64,000 nucleotides of DNA from Lachnospiraceae bacterium. GTDB taxonomy: Bacteria; Bacillota; Clostridia; Lachnospirales; Lachnospiraceae. Below are positions 36,985 through 45,427 of this stretch, piece after piece. Positions within the stretch are counted from its first letter, which is position 1; each line of letters starts with the position of its first letter. The position numbers and the translations under genes are program-made. Below the pieces are notes generated by a model that did no database searches, was not told the origin of the DNA, and worked only from the letters and a program-made list of their open reading frames with translations. The DNA is taken from the NCBI GenBank assembly GCA_015057025.1, contig SVFD01000001.1, positions 310,001 through 374,000 of the forward strand, read 5' to 3'.

Positions 36985-38274
36985 ATGTTATTTTGGATTG
37001 AGAATCTCATTGCAACTGTGATTACCGTATTCTGTATTGTGCAATTATTTGAAACATTTGGTCCTTCACGCTATAGTATGAAATTTATAGGGAAGGCGGC
37101 AATCCTTGTACTGTTGGGAATCGGTCTGTTTTTTATAGCTATGTGTCCGGAGAATTTGTTTTATATAAGATGGATAATAAGCTTTCTATTAATTACCATT
37201 ACCATGTGCATATATAAGGGATTCCGTCTAATGAGGACGTTATATATGTCTGTTTTTGTTTTTATGCTGATTGAACTTATGGAAGTTCCGGGGCAATTTG
37301 CAGAAATGTTACTAAACACCCATTTCCCGGATGTGCAGATTTGGGCACTTTTATCCATGCTTATAACCAAAGGACTTTTAATAGGTCTTATCTTTGGCTT
37401 AAAACGCATTTTTATTAAAAAGATGTCGTTGTTTTCACTAAATGGTGCGTGGATGGCATTTGCTTTTATTCCCTTCGGAACCCTTCTGGTAATCGGAATT
37501 TTTTTAGCTGCGCTTAGCGGTGTTAAGCTTCATATGGGATGGGTTGTATTTATGGTGACAGCGTTACTTATTGTGAATATTGCGGCCTTTTATATGATAG
37601 CGGATATGATACAACGTCAGATATATATATTAAATGAACAGACGATTAAAGAGCAGAATGAGAATAGATTAAAATCCTATGAAACTATTGCAGAATGCTT
37701 GGATGAGCAACGAAGCAGAACTCACGAATATAAAAATTATATTCACTGTATATATTATCTTATGGAGATGGGGAAGCAGGAGGAAGTGCGTAAATATGTA
37801 AATGATCTTCGCTACGGCATGCATTTGAAAAATGTGGTTGTCTGTGAGACGAAGCATATATTAATTGATGCCATAGTCAATGCAAAACACAAGGAGGCAA
37901 CTGCCAAAGGAATTAAATTTAGTGTCCAGGCAGAAAAACTTCATAATTGTACAATACAAGACGAAGATATTATTGTTATCATTTCCAATTTGTTAAATAA
38001 TGCAGTAGAAGCTGCAGAAAAATTGGAAGAGAATCCGTATATTTTTGTAAAAATAAAAGAGACTGAGGATACATTACAAATTCAGGTGAAGAATTCGCAC
38101 ACGGGTCAGATTCAGGTGGCAGATGGTGAAATTGCTACCGGTAAAAAAGAGGATAGTGCCAATCACGGATTTGGGATAAAAAACGTGAAAACAGCCGTAA
38201 ATAAGTATGGCGGACAGTGTAATATATCTTATACGGACAGTGAATTTACGGTAGATGTTGAGATTTCGCTGTGA
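36985..38274 (+). CDS. GHKL sensor histidine kinase (AgrC-like) 2
   Basis: 429 residues: six membrane helices (~1-215), then phospho-acceptor region RTHEYKNYIHCIYYLME (~245-262) and GHKL ATPase domain with N-box ISNLLNNAVEAAE and G-box ANHGFGIKNVKT. It has no response regulator beside it and is transcribed divergently from agrB. It may sense the same peptide and share the LytTR regulator, or act as a phosphatase/antagonist of kinase 1. The two kinases differ strongly in their sensor helices. Confidence 0.9.
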   Translation: MLFWIENLIATVITVFCIVQLFETFGPSRYSMKFIGKAAILVLLGIGLFFIAMCPENLFYIRWIISFLLITITMCIYKGFRLMRTLYMSVFVFMLIELMEVPGQFAEMLLNTHFPDVQIWALLSMLITKGLLIGLIFGLKRIFIKKMSLFSLNGAWMAFAFIPFGTLLVIGIFLAALSGVKLHMGWVVFMVTALLIVNIAAFYMIADMIQRQIYILNEQTIKEQNENRLKSYETIAECLDEQRSRTHEYKNYIHCIYYLMEMGKQEEVRKYVNDLRYGMHLKNVVVCETKHILIDAIVNAKHKEATAKGIKFSVQAEKLHNCTIQDEDIIVIISNLLNNAVEAAEKLEENPYIFVKIKETEDTLQIQVKNSHTGQIQVADGEIATGKKEDSANHGFGIKNVKTAVNKYGGQCNISYTDSEFTVDVEISL

Positions 38275-38302
38275 CATTTTATTTGAAATATTGTGAAAAG
38301 TG

Positions 38303-38340
38303 CCGATTTTTTGAAAGTTGAAAAATCGGTCTTTTCTTTC
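38303..38340 (+). terminator. Intrinsic terminator after kinase 2
   Basis: CCGATTTTT (38303-38311) pairs perfectly with AAAAATCGG (38321-38329), then TCTTTTCTTTCT. Confidence 0.85.
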
Positions 38341-38377
38341 TGGAAAAACTGTGCTATATTCGAAACTACCTTCCGCT

Positions 38378-38402
38378 ACAAGTTGTTTTTTTAACAGGTT
38401 GT
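38378..38402 (+). promoter_or_regulatory. Direct repeat, candidate regulator site
   Basis: ACAAGTTGT (38378-38386) and ACAGGTTGT (38394-38402) start 16 bp apart, upstream of a weak promoter. LytTR proteins bind direct repeats built on GTT, but these match the known consensus only in part and the spacing is shorter than AgrA's. Confidence 0.3.
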
Positions 38403-38454
38403 AATCGGGTCTTGGCGAAGTACTACTTTGCATCTTAGACAATGAATTCTTGCA

Positions 38455-38482
38455 TTGTCAGATATTTTCCATGGAGTAAAAC
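38455..38482 (+). promoter_or_regulatory. Weak promoter for the surface protein
   Basis: TTGTCA (38455-38460), 16-bp spacer, TAAAAC (38477-38482), about 65 bp before the TTG start. Two short hairpins also lie in this 275-bp gap. Confidence 0.4.
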
Positions 38483-38549
38483 TGAATATTGAAAGAATGG
38501 GAAAAGACGTTTTCCTGCTTACTTTGTTAACGTGAAAGGAGATTAAAAC

Positions 38550-40328
38550 TTGAGAACTTATTTGCGTATGAAAAAGGGTTTTAGTTTATGTTGTACTTTG
38601 GCTTTGTTAGCGGCTATGTTGGGTCTGCCTTTATCGGTGCAGGCACAAGATAATCATTTGACGATTCCGTTATATCATAAACATATAGCGGAATGTGAGG
38701 GAACGGTATATAAAACAATATCTGCTGACGGAACCAGACGCTCTTCCACAACACATAAAGGGACTTGTGCTTGCGGTTCTAATGTGGATTATTATTCATT
38801 TTACGGAACGTGTTCCTGCGGAAATACATGGTACACTACCGGTCATGCCTGCGATAACAGTCAGTATGGTCCAAAACACGGAAATTGTTCTAATTACTCG
38901 ATATTAAACACCAATACTTCCCACAGTCATCCGTTTCAGGAGTATGTTTGCGGACAAACGGAAGAAACGGTCATTGAAACGGTTGTGGTAGAAAAAGATT
39001 GTTATCTTCCGGCAGCAAGTGTTTCATTGACTGCTTATGCCCAAGGCTGTCTTGAAGGGATTGTTTTATCATGGGGAAACGGGATACAAGGACATACAAT
39101 TACCGTAGAGGAAAACGGTAGTTATCCGCTGTATATTACATATTCTGAAAACGGCATTGAGTATATGACGGAAGCTTCGGTAGAAGTGGATAATATTGAT
39201 AAGGAGCCGCCGTCCATAGAAGAGATAAAGATTAGTGAAAGCGAATTTACCTCGGAAGATATCTGTTTGACTGTAGAAGTGGGGGATAGTTATGGTCTGC
39301 CGGAGGAATGTATCCGTTGGAACGGAGGAACTTTTACATCAGAGAGAGAATTTGTGGTAACGGATAACGGCATTTATGAAGTAGTGGTACAGGATTATGC
39401 CGGAAATCAGATAGTACAAACTATAGAAATTACTAATATTGATAAAACGGCACCGCAATTGAAAGGGATTACTACGCAACCCACACCATGGTATGAAGGA
39501 AGCTGTATCGTTAAGATTGAGGCAGAAGATTTGGGAAATGGCAATGCGGGCAGCGGTCTTTGTGAAGATGCGTATTCCTGGGACGGAGGTGTAACATGGA
39601 GCGCAAATAATACTTTTACATTAGAAGAGCCGGGGAATATAACAGTTTTGATAAAAGATAAAGTTGGAAATATAAAAGAAGAGACGTTTGAAGTAAAGCG
39701 GCAGATAAGACAGAGCAATGCCGGCGGTAATATAACGCAAGATGAATCGTCGGAAGATAAGGAGACTGAGGAAGAGACATCGGAGGATGGTGTAGATGAA
39801 AAGAGAGAATTTTTTCGGGAAATTTTAACAAATGATTTGGCAGAGGAAAAAGCATCGGAGGAGATAAAAGAAGAAACAAATGCACGTGTAGAAGTTGTGA
39901 CAAAGGAACCGGAAGAATTTAAGACTGCAGAAGAGATTGTTATCCCGCAAACAGTAACAGAGGATACCTCTAAAAGAACAAATAGGACGGTTGTGTTATG
40001 GACAATTTGCATATCTTTAGGAACCGGACTATGTGGAGTTACAGGCATGATTTTATTTGTTTTATTTGGATTATGTCGTGTTTTCGAAACGGACGAAAAC
40101 GGAAAAGATAAGTTTCTTGGAAGTGTGGGCGTCCGTTTACACCAAAAAGGATATATTACGGTAATTAGCAGCAGTCTGGCTCATAAAGCTAAGAGTCGCA
40201 ATCTTAAAATTAAAATACCGGCATGGTTTGTAAAAAATGCACGATATAAATTATTACGGATAAAAGTAGGAAATCAAACAATAGACAAATATGTAGAAAA
40301 AGAAGTTTGCTTCCACATTCATATGTAA
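38550..40328 (+). CDS. Secreted cysteine-rich, membrane-anchored surface protein (unknown function)
   Basis: 592 residues. A signal peptide ends near residue 31 (VQAQD). A Cys/His-rich head (~35-150; CACG, CSCG, HSH) could bind metal or form disulfides. Three or so Ig-like repeats follow, separated by V-D/T-N-I-D-K-E/T boundaries (~150-390). A Glu/Thr-rich stalk leads to a transmembrane helix (~480-509) and an ~80-residue basic C-terminal domain predicted inside the cell. The TTG at 38550 is preferred: AAAGGAG sits 8 bp before it, while the ATG 18 bp further in is too far. It is placed directly behind the Agr kinases, so quorum control is plausible but unproved. Confidence 0.75.
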   Translation: MRTYLRMKKGFSLCCTLALLAAMLGLPLSVQAQDNHLTIPLYHKHIAECEGTVYKTISADGTRRSSTTHKGTCACGSNVDYYSFYGTCSCGNTWYTTGHACDNSQYGPKHGNCSNYSILNTNTSHSHPFQEYVCGQTEETVIETVVVEKDCYLPAASVSLTAYAQGCLEGIVLSWGNGIQGHTITVEENGSYPLYITYSENGIEYMTEASVEVDNIDKEPPSIEEIKISESEFTSEDICLTVEVGDSYGLPEECIRWNGGTFTSEREFVVTDNGIYEVVVQDYAGNQIVQTIEITNIDKTAPQLKGITTQPTPWYEGSCIVKIEAEDLGNGNAGSGLCEDAYSWDGGVTWSANNTFTLEEPGNITVLIKDKVGNIKEETFEVKRQIRQSNAGGNITQDESSEDKETEEETSEDGVDEKREFFREILTNDLAEEKASEEIKEETNARVEVVTKEPEEFKTAEEIVIPQTVTEDTSKRTNRTVVLWTICISLGTGLCGVTGMILFVLFGLCRVFETDENGKDKFLGSVGVRLHQKGYITVISSSLAHKAKSRNLKIKIPAWFVKNARYKLLRIKVGNQTIDKYVEKEVCFHIHM

Positions 40329-40332
40329 AAAA

Positions 40333-40378
40333 CTCCTATAAGGTGAAAGTGCCTTGTGCACTTTCATCGTCATAGGAG
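40333..40378. terminator. Bidirectional terminator between surface protein and corA
   Basis: Outer arms CTCCTAT/ATAGGAG and inner arms TGAAAGTGC/GCACTTTCA form one long stem-loop between convergent genes. Confidence 0.8.
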
Positions 40379-40390
40379 CTGTGGATAAAC

Positions 40391-41335
40391 TTATTTAAAT
40401 AGTTTGTTCTTCATAAAGAAGATAGTCACCAGTAAGCCCAGTACTAGGGATGCGGCAACAATAATTATAAAACCAAACGGGCTATCGGCAAAGGGCATTC
40501 CTACAGAGGCTACGTTCATACCATAAGCACTAAAAATCATAGTAGGAATTGACAATACAATAGTAACGATTGCCAAAGTTTTCATAACGGTATTTAAGTT
40601 GTTGGAAATTACGGAAGCAAAGGCATTGGTCATACCATTTAAGATGCCGCTGTAAATATTGGCCATCTCAATCGCCTGCTTGTTTTCGATAATAACGTCT
40701 TCCAGTAACTCTTCATCTTCCGGGTATTTCTTGAATCGCTCGTTTCTAAAAAGCTTCTCCATAACAACTTCATTGGAACGCAGAGAAGTAGTAAAGTAAA
40801 CCAAACTCTTTTCCAGTTTCAGAAGTTCAAACAAGGCACTATTCTGAGTAGACTTGTGTAAGTTATTTTCCAAAACTTCACTCTGTCTTTCAATGTTACG
40901 CAGGTACTGCAGATAAAGAGAAGCCGTTCGATAAAGGAGTTGCATCATAAAGCGTGATTTCATAGCCGTATTGAAATCTCTTACACGACCATCCACGAAG
41001 GAACGAAGTACGGGGCTTTCTTCCATGCATACCGTAATAATAATTTTTTTGGAAATAAAAATAGACAAAGGAATTGTATCGTATAATTCCTTCTCTGTAT
41101 CTTCTTCAATGGTAGGGATGTTAACCAAGACCATTGTGTAATTGTCCTCGTAAGCCAGTCGGGAACGTTCGTCGGTATCCAATGCGGATTTTAAGTCATC
41201 TGCATCGATAGAGAATTTCTGTGAAATATCAAGAATTTCACTTTCGGAAGGACGGATCATAGAAATCCAGCATCCTTCTGTAGGTGCGTCCAGAGTACGA
41301 AGACTCCGGCCTTCTGAAAAATAGTAGTGTACCAT
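40391..41335 (-). CDS. corA: CorA-family magnesium/cobalt channel
   Basis: 314 residues: a large soluble N-terminal funnel (~1-250) and two C-terminal membrane helices with the signature Y-G-M-N at the pore mouth, ending in a basic K-N-K-L-F-K tail. CorA forms pentameric Mg2+ channels gated by internal Mg2+. The ATG at 41335 is chosen because AAAGAAGG lies 6 bp upstream; in-frame ATG/GTG codons 18 and 30 bp further out overlap a leader hairpin. It is preceded on the same transcript by a short leader ORF and an SD-hiding hairpin. Confidence 0.92.
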   Translation of the reverse strand: MVHYYFSEGRSLRTLDAPTEGCWISMIRPSESEILDISQKFSIDADDLKSALDTDERSRLAYEDNYTMVLVNIPTIEEDTEKELYDTIPLSIFISKKIIITVCMEESPVLRSFVDGRVRDFNTAMKSRFMMQLLYRTASLYLQYLRNIERQSEVLENNLHKSTQNSALFELLKLEKSLVYFTTSLRSNEVVMEKLFRNERFKKYPEDEELLEDVIIENKQAIEMANIYSGILNGMTNAFASVISNNLNTVMKTLAIVTIVLSIPTMIFSAYGMNVASVGMPFADSPFGFIIIVAASLVLGLLVTIFFMKNKLFK

Positions 41336-41341
41336 TTCTAA

Positions 41342-41377
41342 CCTTCTTTCCATGCCTTTGGGCACAAAAAAAAGAAG
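41342..41377 (-). promoter_or_regulatory. Hairpin able to sequester the corA ribosome binding site
   Basis: CTTCTTT (41377 to 41371), directly after the leader stop codon, is complementary to AAAGAAG (41349 to 41343), which contains the corA Shine-Dalgarno. A 7-bp stem with a 21-nt loop would block corA initiation unless opened. A competing GGGC/GCCC pairing spans the same loop. Confidence 0.6.
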
Positions 41378-41440
41378 TTAGCCCATCAGCATTCCGTATT
41401 CTTTTAAATCAGTGTTTGCGTGATAGGGGTCCGCGTCCAT
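41378..41440 (-). CDS. corA leader peptide (20 codons), candidate Mg2+ sensor
   Basis: An ORF with a strong AAGGAGG 8 bp before its ATG, beginning M-D-A-D-P-Y-H and ending G-M-L-M-G. It lies between a strong promoter and corA, too short for ordinary gene calling. An acidic plus proline start is the feature that makes ribosomes fall apart at low Mg2+ in the enterobacterial mgtL leader (intrinsic ribosome destabilisation). Translation through this ORF ends exactly where the SD-hiding hairpin begins, so ribosome behaviour here could set corA translation. Role is inference; the ORF and its binding site are visible. Confidence 0.65.
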   Translation of the reverse strand: MDADPYHANTDLKEYGMLMG

Positions 41441-41469
41441 TTTTATTACCTCCTTAAAGTGATAATTTA

Positions 41470-41498
41470 AGTATATTTCCGCAAAAGAAAAAAGTCAA
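41470..41498 (-). promoter_or_regulatory. Sigma-A promoter for leader peptide-corA
   Basis: On the minus strand: TTGACT (41498-41493), 17-bp spacer, TATACT (41475-41470). Predicted start near 41463, ~23 nt before the leader ATG. Confidence 0.85.
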
Positions 41499-41563
41499 CC
41501 GACGGAATGAAAAAACTTATAAATCATATACTTTACAAACGGATTAAGTAAGAGAGAAATTCT

Positions 41564-42134
41564 ATGTGGGAAAAAATAAGAACAATACCGCGGATGGCCG
41601 TATTTCATAACAAAACTTTTTATAAGACAGCAGCCATTGTTGTACTTTTATTAGGTATATGTATTTGTGCTTATATCGGAAGCAGAAAAGATGAGGTGGC
41701 AGAGGTTGGTAACATGTATGGTGACCGTAAGCTTCCGATCTATTGTGTGGAGACGGAAGAGAAGGTAATTGCATTGTCTTTTGATGCGGCTTGGGGAAAT
41801 GAAGACACGCAGGAAATTCTGGATATTTTGGAACGTCAGGATGTAAAAGTAACCTTCTTTATGACGGGAGGCTGGGTAGAGGCTTATCCGGAGGATGTGA
41901 AAAAGATTTATGAAGCAGGGCATGAATTGGGCAATCATAGTGAAAATCATCTGAATATGTCAGAATTGTCCATGTCAGAAATCGAAGAAGAAATCATGTT
42001 GGTACATAATCGTGTAAAAGAGTTGACGGGATATGATATGTGTGTGTTTCGTCCTCCGTACGGGGATTATGATAATGATGTGATTACCGGTGTGGAAAAC
42101 TGCGGATATTACGCGATTCAGTGGGATGTGGATA
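41564..42134 (+). pseudogene. Polysaccharide deacetylase, 5' part (interrupted by the mobile element)
   Basis: It encodes a membrane anchor (~20-38) and the first part of a NodB-type deacetylase: LSFDAAWGNEDT (metal Asp variant of the PdaB type), HELGNHSENH and RPPYGDY. The host frame is lost at the GATA at 42131-42134; read-through gives a 199-residue product with a foreign tail ending at 42163. The missing C-terminal part, including the catalytic-His motif LCHNGAKYTA, lies beyond the element at 47901-48146. PdaB-like enzymes modify wall or cortex glycans, often in sporulation. The truncated protein is probably inactive. Confidence 0.9.
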
Positions 42135-42150
42135 CACTATACATAAAAGT
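42117..42150. other. attL: left junction of the mobile element
   Basis: Host sequence ending GGGATGTG joins element sequence at GATA (42131-42134). The element side carries the arm CTATACATAAAAGT (42137-42150). The crossover dinucleotide is most likely GA (42131-42132). Confidence 0.85.
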
Positions 42151-42151
42151 A

Positions 42152-42180
42152 ATGACAATTTAATAGATATGAAGTAAAAT
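42152..42180 (+). promoter_or_regulatory. Promoter for the recombinase operon
   Basis: ATGACA (42152-42157), 17-bp spacer, TAAAAT (42175-42180), just inside the left end. Confidence 0.55.
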
Positions 42181-42198
42181 GATTATAAAGGTGTATAA

Positions 42199-42369
42199 GT
42201 GATTATAAACACATATAAGAACTTAACGCAAGAAGAAAAACTGACTATCTACACAAGGTTATTACAAATTATGAATAGGGAGGAAATCGCCAATGATGAA
42301 ACAATCCGCGATATACGCAAGACAGTCAGTAGACAAAAAGGAAAGCCTGAGCATCGAGGGACAAATTGA
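42199..42369 (+). CDS. Small ORF overlapping the recombinase start (56 aa, possible)
   Basis: GTG-start ORF behind AAGGTG, 12 bp after the predicted transcription start. The first ~35 residues are charged and helix-like (IINTYKNLTQEEKL...). The last ~25 codons overlap the recombinase in another frame and may be passenger sequence. It may be a small regulator or excision factor, or only a translational leader for the recombinase. Not recognised. Confidence 0.4.
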   Translation: MIINTYKNLTQEEKLTIYTRLLQIMNREEIANDETIRDIRKTVSRQKGKPEHRGTN

Positions 42370-43819
42370 ACTATGCCAGCAGAAAGCACCTAATGCAGTT
42401 ATTTACAAAGATAAGGGGTATAGCGGTAAAAACACCGAGCGTCCAGATTTTCAAAAATTGATTGCAGATATTAAAGCTGATAAGATTGACAAGGTAGTCG
42501 TTTATAAGATTGACCGAATTAGCAGAAATATTGTTGATTTCTATGGGTTGTGGGAAATTATGGAAAAGCACAACTGTGAAATTATAAGTCATAGTGAACC
42601 GATAGATACTACTTCAACATATGGACGCGGAATGATGGGCATACTTGCCATATTTGCCCAAATGGAACGCGAGAACATTCAAAAGCGTGTCAAAGATAAT
42701 TACTACTATCGAACCGCACAAACTGGAAGTTGGGCAGGTGGACCTGCACCCTATGGGTTCAAGAATGGGCGGAACGAACAAGGCAAGCCGACATTGATAC
42801 CCATTGAGGAAGAAATGGAGGCGGTAATGTCTGCCTTTGCTTTGTATTATGGTGCTGATACCTGCACACTTGGCGAGGTTGCCAGATGGCTGAATGAAAA
42901 CGGATATAAGCCCCATAAGCGAGAAGTGTTTGATAGTGTGACGGTATCGAAAATTTTACAAAATCCGATTTATGTAAAAGCCGATAAAACATTGTATTCA
43001 TATTTTAAAACAAGAAAAATCAATTTTTTGAATGATGAGGCAAACTGGAACGGTTCAACCAGTGCACACATTATCGGTAAAAAAGTCGGCAATTCAAACA
43101 TTAGAAAATACACCACATTAAAAGAACAGAGCATTTATCTTACAAATTTTGCAGGTGTTATTGAAAGTGTAATTTATATCAATGTGCAGGAACGCTTGGC
43201 AAGAAATGAACAGTTTGCAAGGGCAAACGCAGGCGGAGTACTGGAAGAATTAAGTGGAAAATTAAAGTGCAGTTGTTGCGGATATGCTATCAAATCATAT
43301 AGCAAAAGCACAAACGGCCGCCCCTATCTTGATTGTTACGGAAATCGCAGTCTGCACATATGCAGTGAAAAGTATAATAAAATCAATTTTTATGATTTGC
43401 AGAAAGTAATCGGCAACGAAATACAAAAACAGTTAGATGATTTGGAAAATCTGCGACATAAAAAAGAACTTGAAAGTGCTGAAATCGAAAAGCAGATTAT
43501 TCAGATTAAAGCCGATATTGATAAACTGATAGAATTATCCCTGCATAGTGATTTAACTGCCGAGGCACTTGCTTCTGCCATTGAAAAGAAGCAAACTGAA
43601 TTAAATCAACTGGAATTAAAATTACAGATGAATAAGACTTCAGCCAGTATGACAAAAGTGTACTTTTCTTCTAATGTCAATATTCGGAATGAATTTAAAA
43701 ACGGTATCGTATATGAAGATTTGCACCCAGACCAAAAGAAAGAAGTTGTAAAATTGATGATTGATAAAATCAATCTTACGGCTGATATTGAAAATCTGGA
43801 AATTGAATGGAATATTTAA
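42293..43819 (+). CDS. Large serine recombinase (site-specific integrase)
   Basis: 508 residues: N-terminal resolvase catalytic domain (~1-145) with the nucleophile in Y-A-R-Q-S, DKGYSGKNTERP and YKIDRISRN; recombinase domain (~165-270); zinc ribbon (~320-370) with CSCCG...C...C; and C-terminal coiled coil (~380-450). This class integrates circles between attP and attB with a central dinucleotide, here GA. Located at the left end, reading inward. SD GGGAGG upstream. Confidence 0.95.
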   Translation: MMKQSAIYARQSVDKKESLSIEGQIELCQQKAPNAVIYKDKGYSGKNTERPDFQKLIADIKADKIDKVVVYKIDRISRNIVDFYGLWEIMEKHNCEIISHSEPIDTTSTYGRGMMGILAIFAQMERENIQKRVKDNYYYRTAQTGSWAGGPAPYGFKNGRNEQGKPTLIPIEEEMEAVMSAFALYYGADTCTLGEVARWLNENGYKPHKREVFDSVTVSKILQNPIYVKADKTLYSYFKTRKINFLNDEANWNGSTSAHIIGKKVGNSNIRKYTTLKEQSIYLTNFAGVIESVIYINVQERLARNEQFARANAGGVLEELSGKLKCSCCGYAIKSYSKSTNGRPYLDCYGNRSLHICSEKYNKINFYDLQKVIGNEIQKQLDDLENLRHKKELESAEIEKQIIQIKADIDKLIELSLHSDLTAEALASAIEKKQTELNQLELKLQMNKTSASMTKVYFSSNVNIRNEFKNGIVYEDLHPDQKKEVVKLMIDKINLTADIENLEIEWNI

Positions 43820-43827
43820 GACTAAAA

Positions 43828-43860
43828 AGGGGGAGCCGCTTTTACGGTTCCCCCTAATTG
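43828..43860. terminator. Bidirectional terminator between recombinase and rep
   Basis: AGGGGGAGCCG (43828-43838) pairs with CGGTTCCCCCT (43845-43855), one G-U, between convergent genes, with T/A-rich flanks. Confidence 0.85.
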
Positions 43861-43862
43861 TT

Positions 43863-45113
43863 TTACATTGCCTTATCTAATTCGTTCATAAGTAAGTCGT
43901 TGTGTCGGTACAACATATCAACTTTATTTTGTAGGTCTTGTTCTTTGGGCGTTAGTGTTTCGGTGCTTGGTGCAGGAGCTTCTGATTTGCCAGTAAGTTC
44001 AGCCCCTGAAACTAACAAGGTATTGATATAGTTGAGTTTTTCTTCTTCGGTGCGTTCTATCTTTGGGTACATTGTTGCAACGGGGTTGACATATTCAAAT
44101 TCTTCGGAGTAGTCCCCAGTGTTGTCATCAAAGAGGCTTGCATAGTATCGGTCTTGTTCAAAGCGCAAATGTAATTTACACCGACGCTTTAATTGAACAA
44201 TAGGTTCTTTCTGTTCTTTAAACACCCCATTGAAAAATTCATCAATTTTCAATACCGAAGTCACGATAATTAGTTTACATTCCAAAACTTTGTTTTTGTA
44301 TCGGCTTTTAACCGTGGAAGCGGTGTTATTATCTAGCATTTTTAACAAGTCGCTTAACCCCATACAACTGGGTCTTAAATCGTCAAGGATAATGCAGTCT
44401 TGTCCTGCATATCCGTCAAGCACATCATTTGAGCCACTAGATACGAATACGCTATACCCTTTATCTTCACACATCATTTTTGCGTATGTACTTTTGCCAG
44501 TTCCACTTTTTCCAGTAATATATACACATTCCATATTTCTTTTTTCCCCCTTTATAATATCGGTTCTGTATTTAAACGCATTGTCGATAGACTTTTTATA
44601 CTTGTCGTATTCTTCAATGGTAATATGTTCGTGATAGTTAAATTCACGAATATCACCGCTTACAATGTCATTTATGATTTGGATTTTTCTTGCTTCACTA
44701 TTTGATTTGCTGATTGCTTTGGTCTTTTCTACTTTCCAGTTGTAATTGCTGATAACTTCTTCTTCGGCATACTGGAATTTGGTGGGTGCGTTTTCATGGG
44801 TAAGATATTTTAGCATATCAACCCACTTTCCTTTTACCCTGTTGATAAAGTTTTCTTTGATACCTAACCAGTTGGCAATATACTTGGTGTCGGTACCATA
44901 TTCCAGTCGGATAGCAATATGATAATGAGCCTTTTTGAGTGTGCCTGCCTTGTGGTTGGGGTTCTTGGCTTCATCATCTTTACTATAAGTATCTTTGTTA
45001 TGTAAGATATAGGCATAATCTTTGAATGGTTTTTGATTGTCTAATACTTTTTTGATTTCTTCAATGTTGATGTGTTCCACATCTGATACAATTTCACATA
45101 ATCTAACCTGCAT
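43863..45113 (-). CDS. Rolling-circle Rep protein with P-loop helicase domain
   Basis: 416 residues. The N-terminal part (~1-140) is a HUH-type Rep domain: LCEIVSDVEHI, AYILHNKD and the metal-binding H-Y-H in KKAHYHIAIR, with the later YLTHENAP. A P-loop NTPase/helicase follows (~195-320): TGKSGTGKST Walker A, CIILDDLRP Walker B and IIVTSV sensor. The tail (~380-416) is coiled. The combination is known from small Firmicute plasmids and IMEs and would nick the origin and replicate the excised circle. AGGAGG precedes the ATG. Confidence 0.87.
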   Translation of the reverse strand: MQVRLCEIVSDVEHINIEEIKKVLDNQKPFKDYAYILHNKDTYSKDDEAKNPNHKAGTLKKAHYHIAIRLEYGTDTKYIANWLGIKENFINRVKGKWVDMLKYLTHENAPTKFQYAEEEVISNYNWKVEKTKAISKSNSEARKIQIINDIVSGDIREFNYHEHITIEEYDKYKKSIDNAFKYRTDIIKGEKRNMECVYITGKSGTGKSTYAKMMCEDKGYSVFVSSGSNDVLDGYAGQDCIILDDLRPSCMGLSDLLKMLDNNTASTVKSRYKNKVLECKLIIVTSVLKIDEFFNGVFKEQKEPIVQLKRRCKLHLRFEQDRYYASLFDDNTGDYSEEFEYVNPVATMYPKIERTEEEKLNYINTLLVSGAELTGKSEAPAPSTETLTPKEQDLQNKVDMLYRHNDLLMNELDKAM

Positions 45114-45131
45114 ATAAATTCCTCCTATGAT

Positions 45132-45224
45132 TTTTACTACATACGACAGTAAAACTACGCCGAACAGACAAGCCCACTGTTCGGCTATTTTTCTAGCTTT
45201 GCAATGGTTTTACTACATACGACA
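45132..45224. other. Candidate double-strand origin: direct repeats flanking a hairpin
   Basis: A 17-bp sequence, TTTTACTACATACGACA, occurs at 45132-45148 and again at 45208-45224. Between them, GCCGAACAG/CTGTTCGGC (45159-45167 with 45177-45185) form a 9-bp stem with a 9-nt loop. On the plus strand the stem is followed by TATTTTT and may also terminate transcription. It is immediately upstream of rep, the usual place of a Rep-binding/nick region. The remaining 45225-45427 holds no other clear feature. Confidence 0.5.
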
Positions 45225-45427
45225 ACTTTGGTTTCATAAGTAATATGCAAGATGTGATTGGGGATAAATTCTTCTGTATAGCCTTTTTGTTTCAAAAATT
45301 GGAACTTTGTTTCGGATAATGAAACAATCATAAATGAAGTATCAAAAATTGATTTAAAACCTTGGAAAATTGATTTTTCATCTTGAAGAAAATGCAGAAC
45401 GCATATTTATGATAAGGGGGTGAAGTT

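Noticed and set aside
41366-41460. M-box magnesium riboswitch upstream of corA
   Set aside because: The leader is far too short and lacks the M-box conserved core; the coding leader peptide explains it better.
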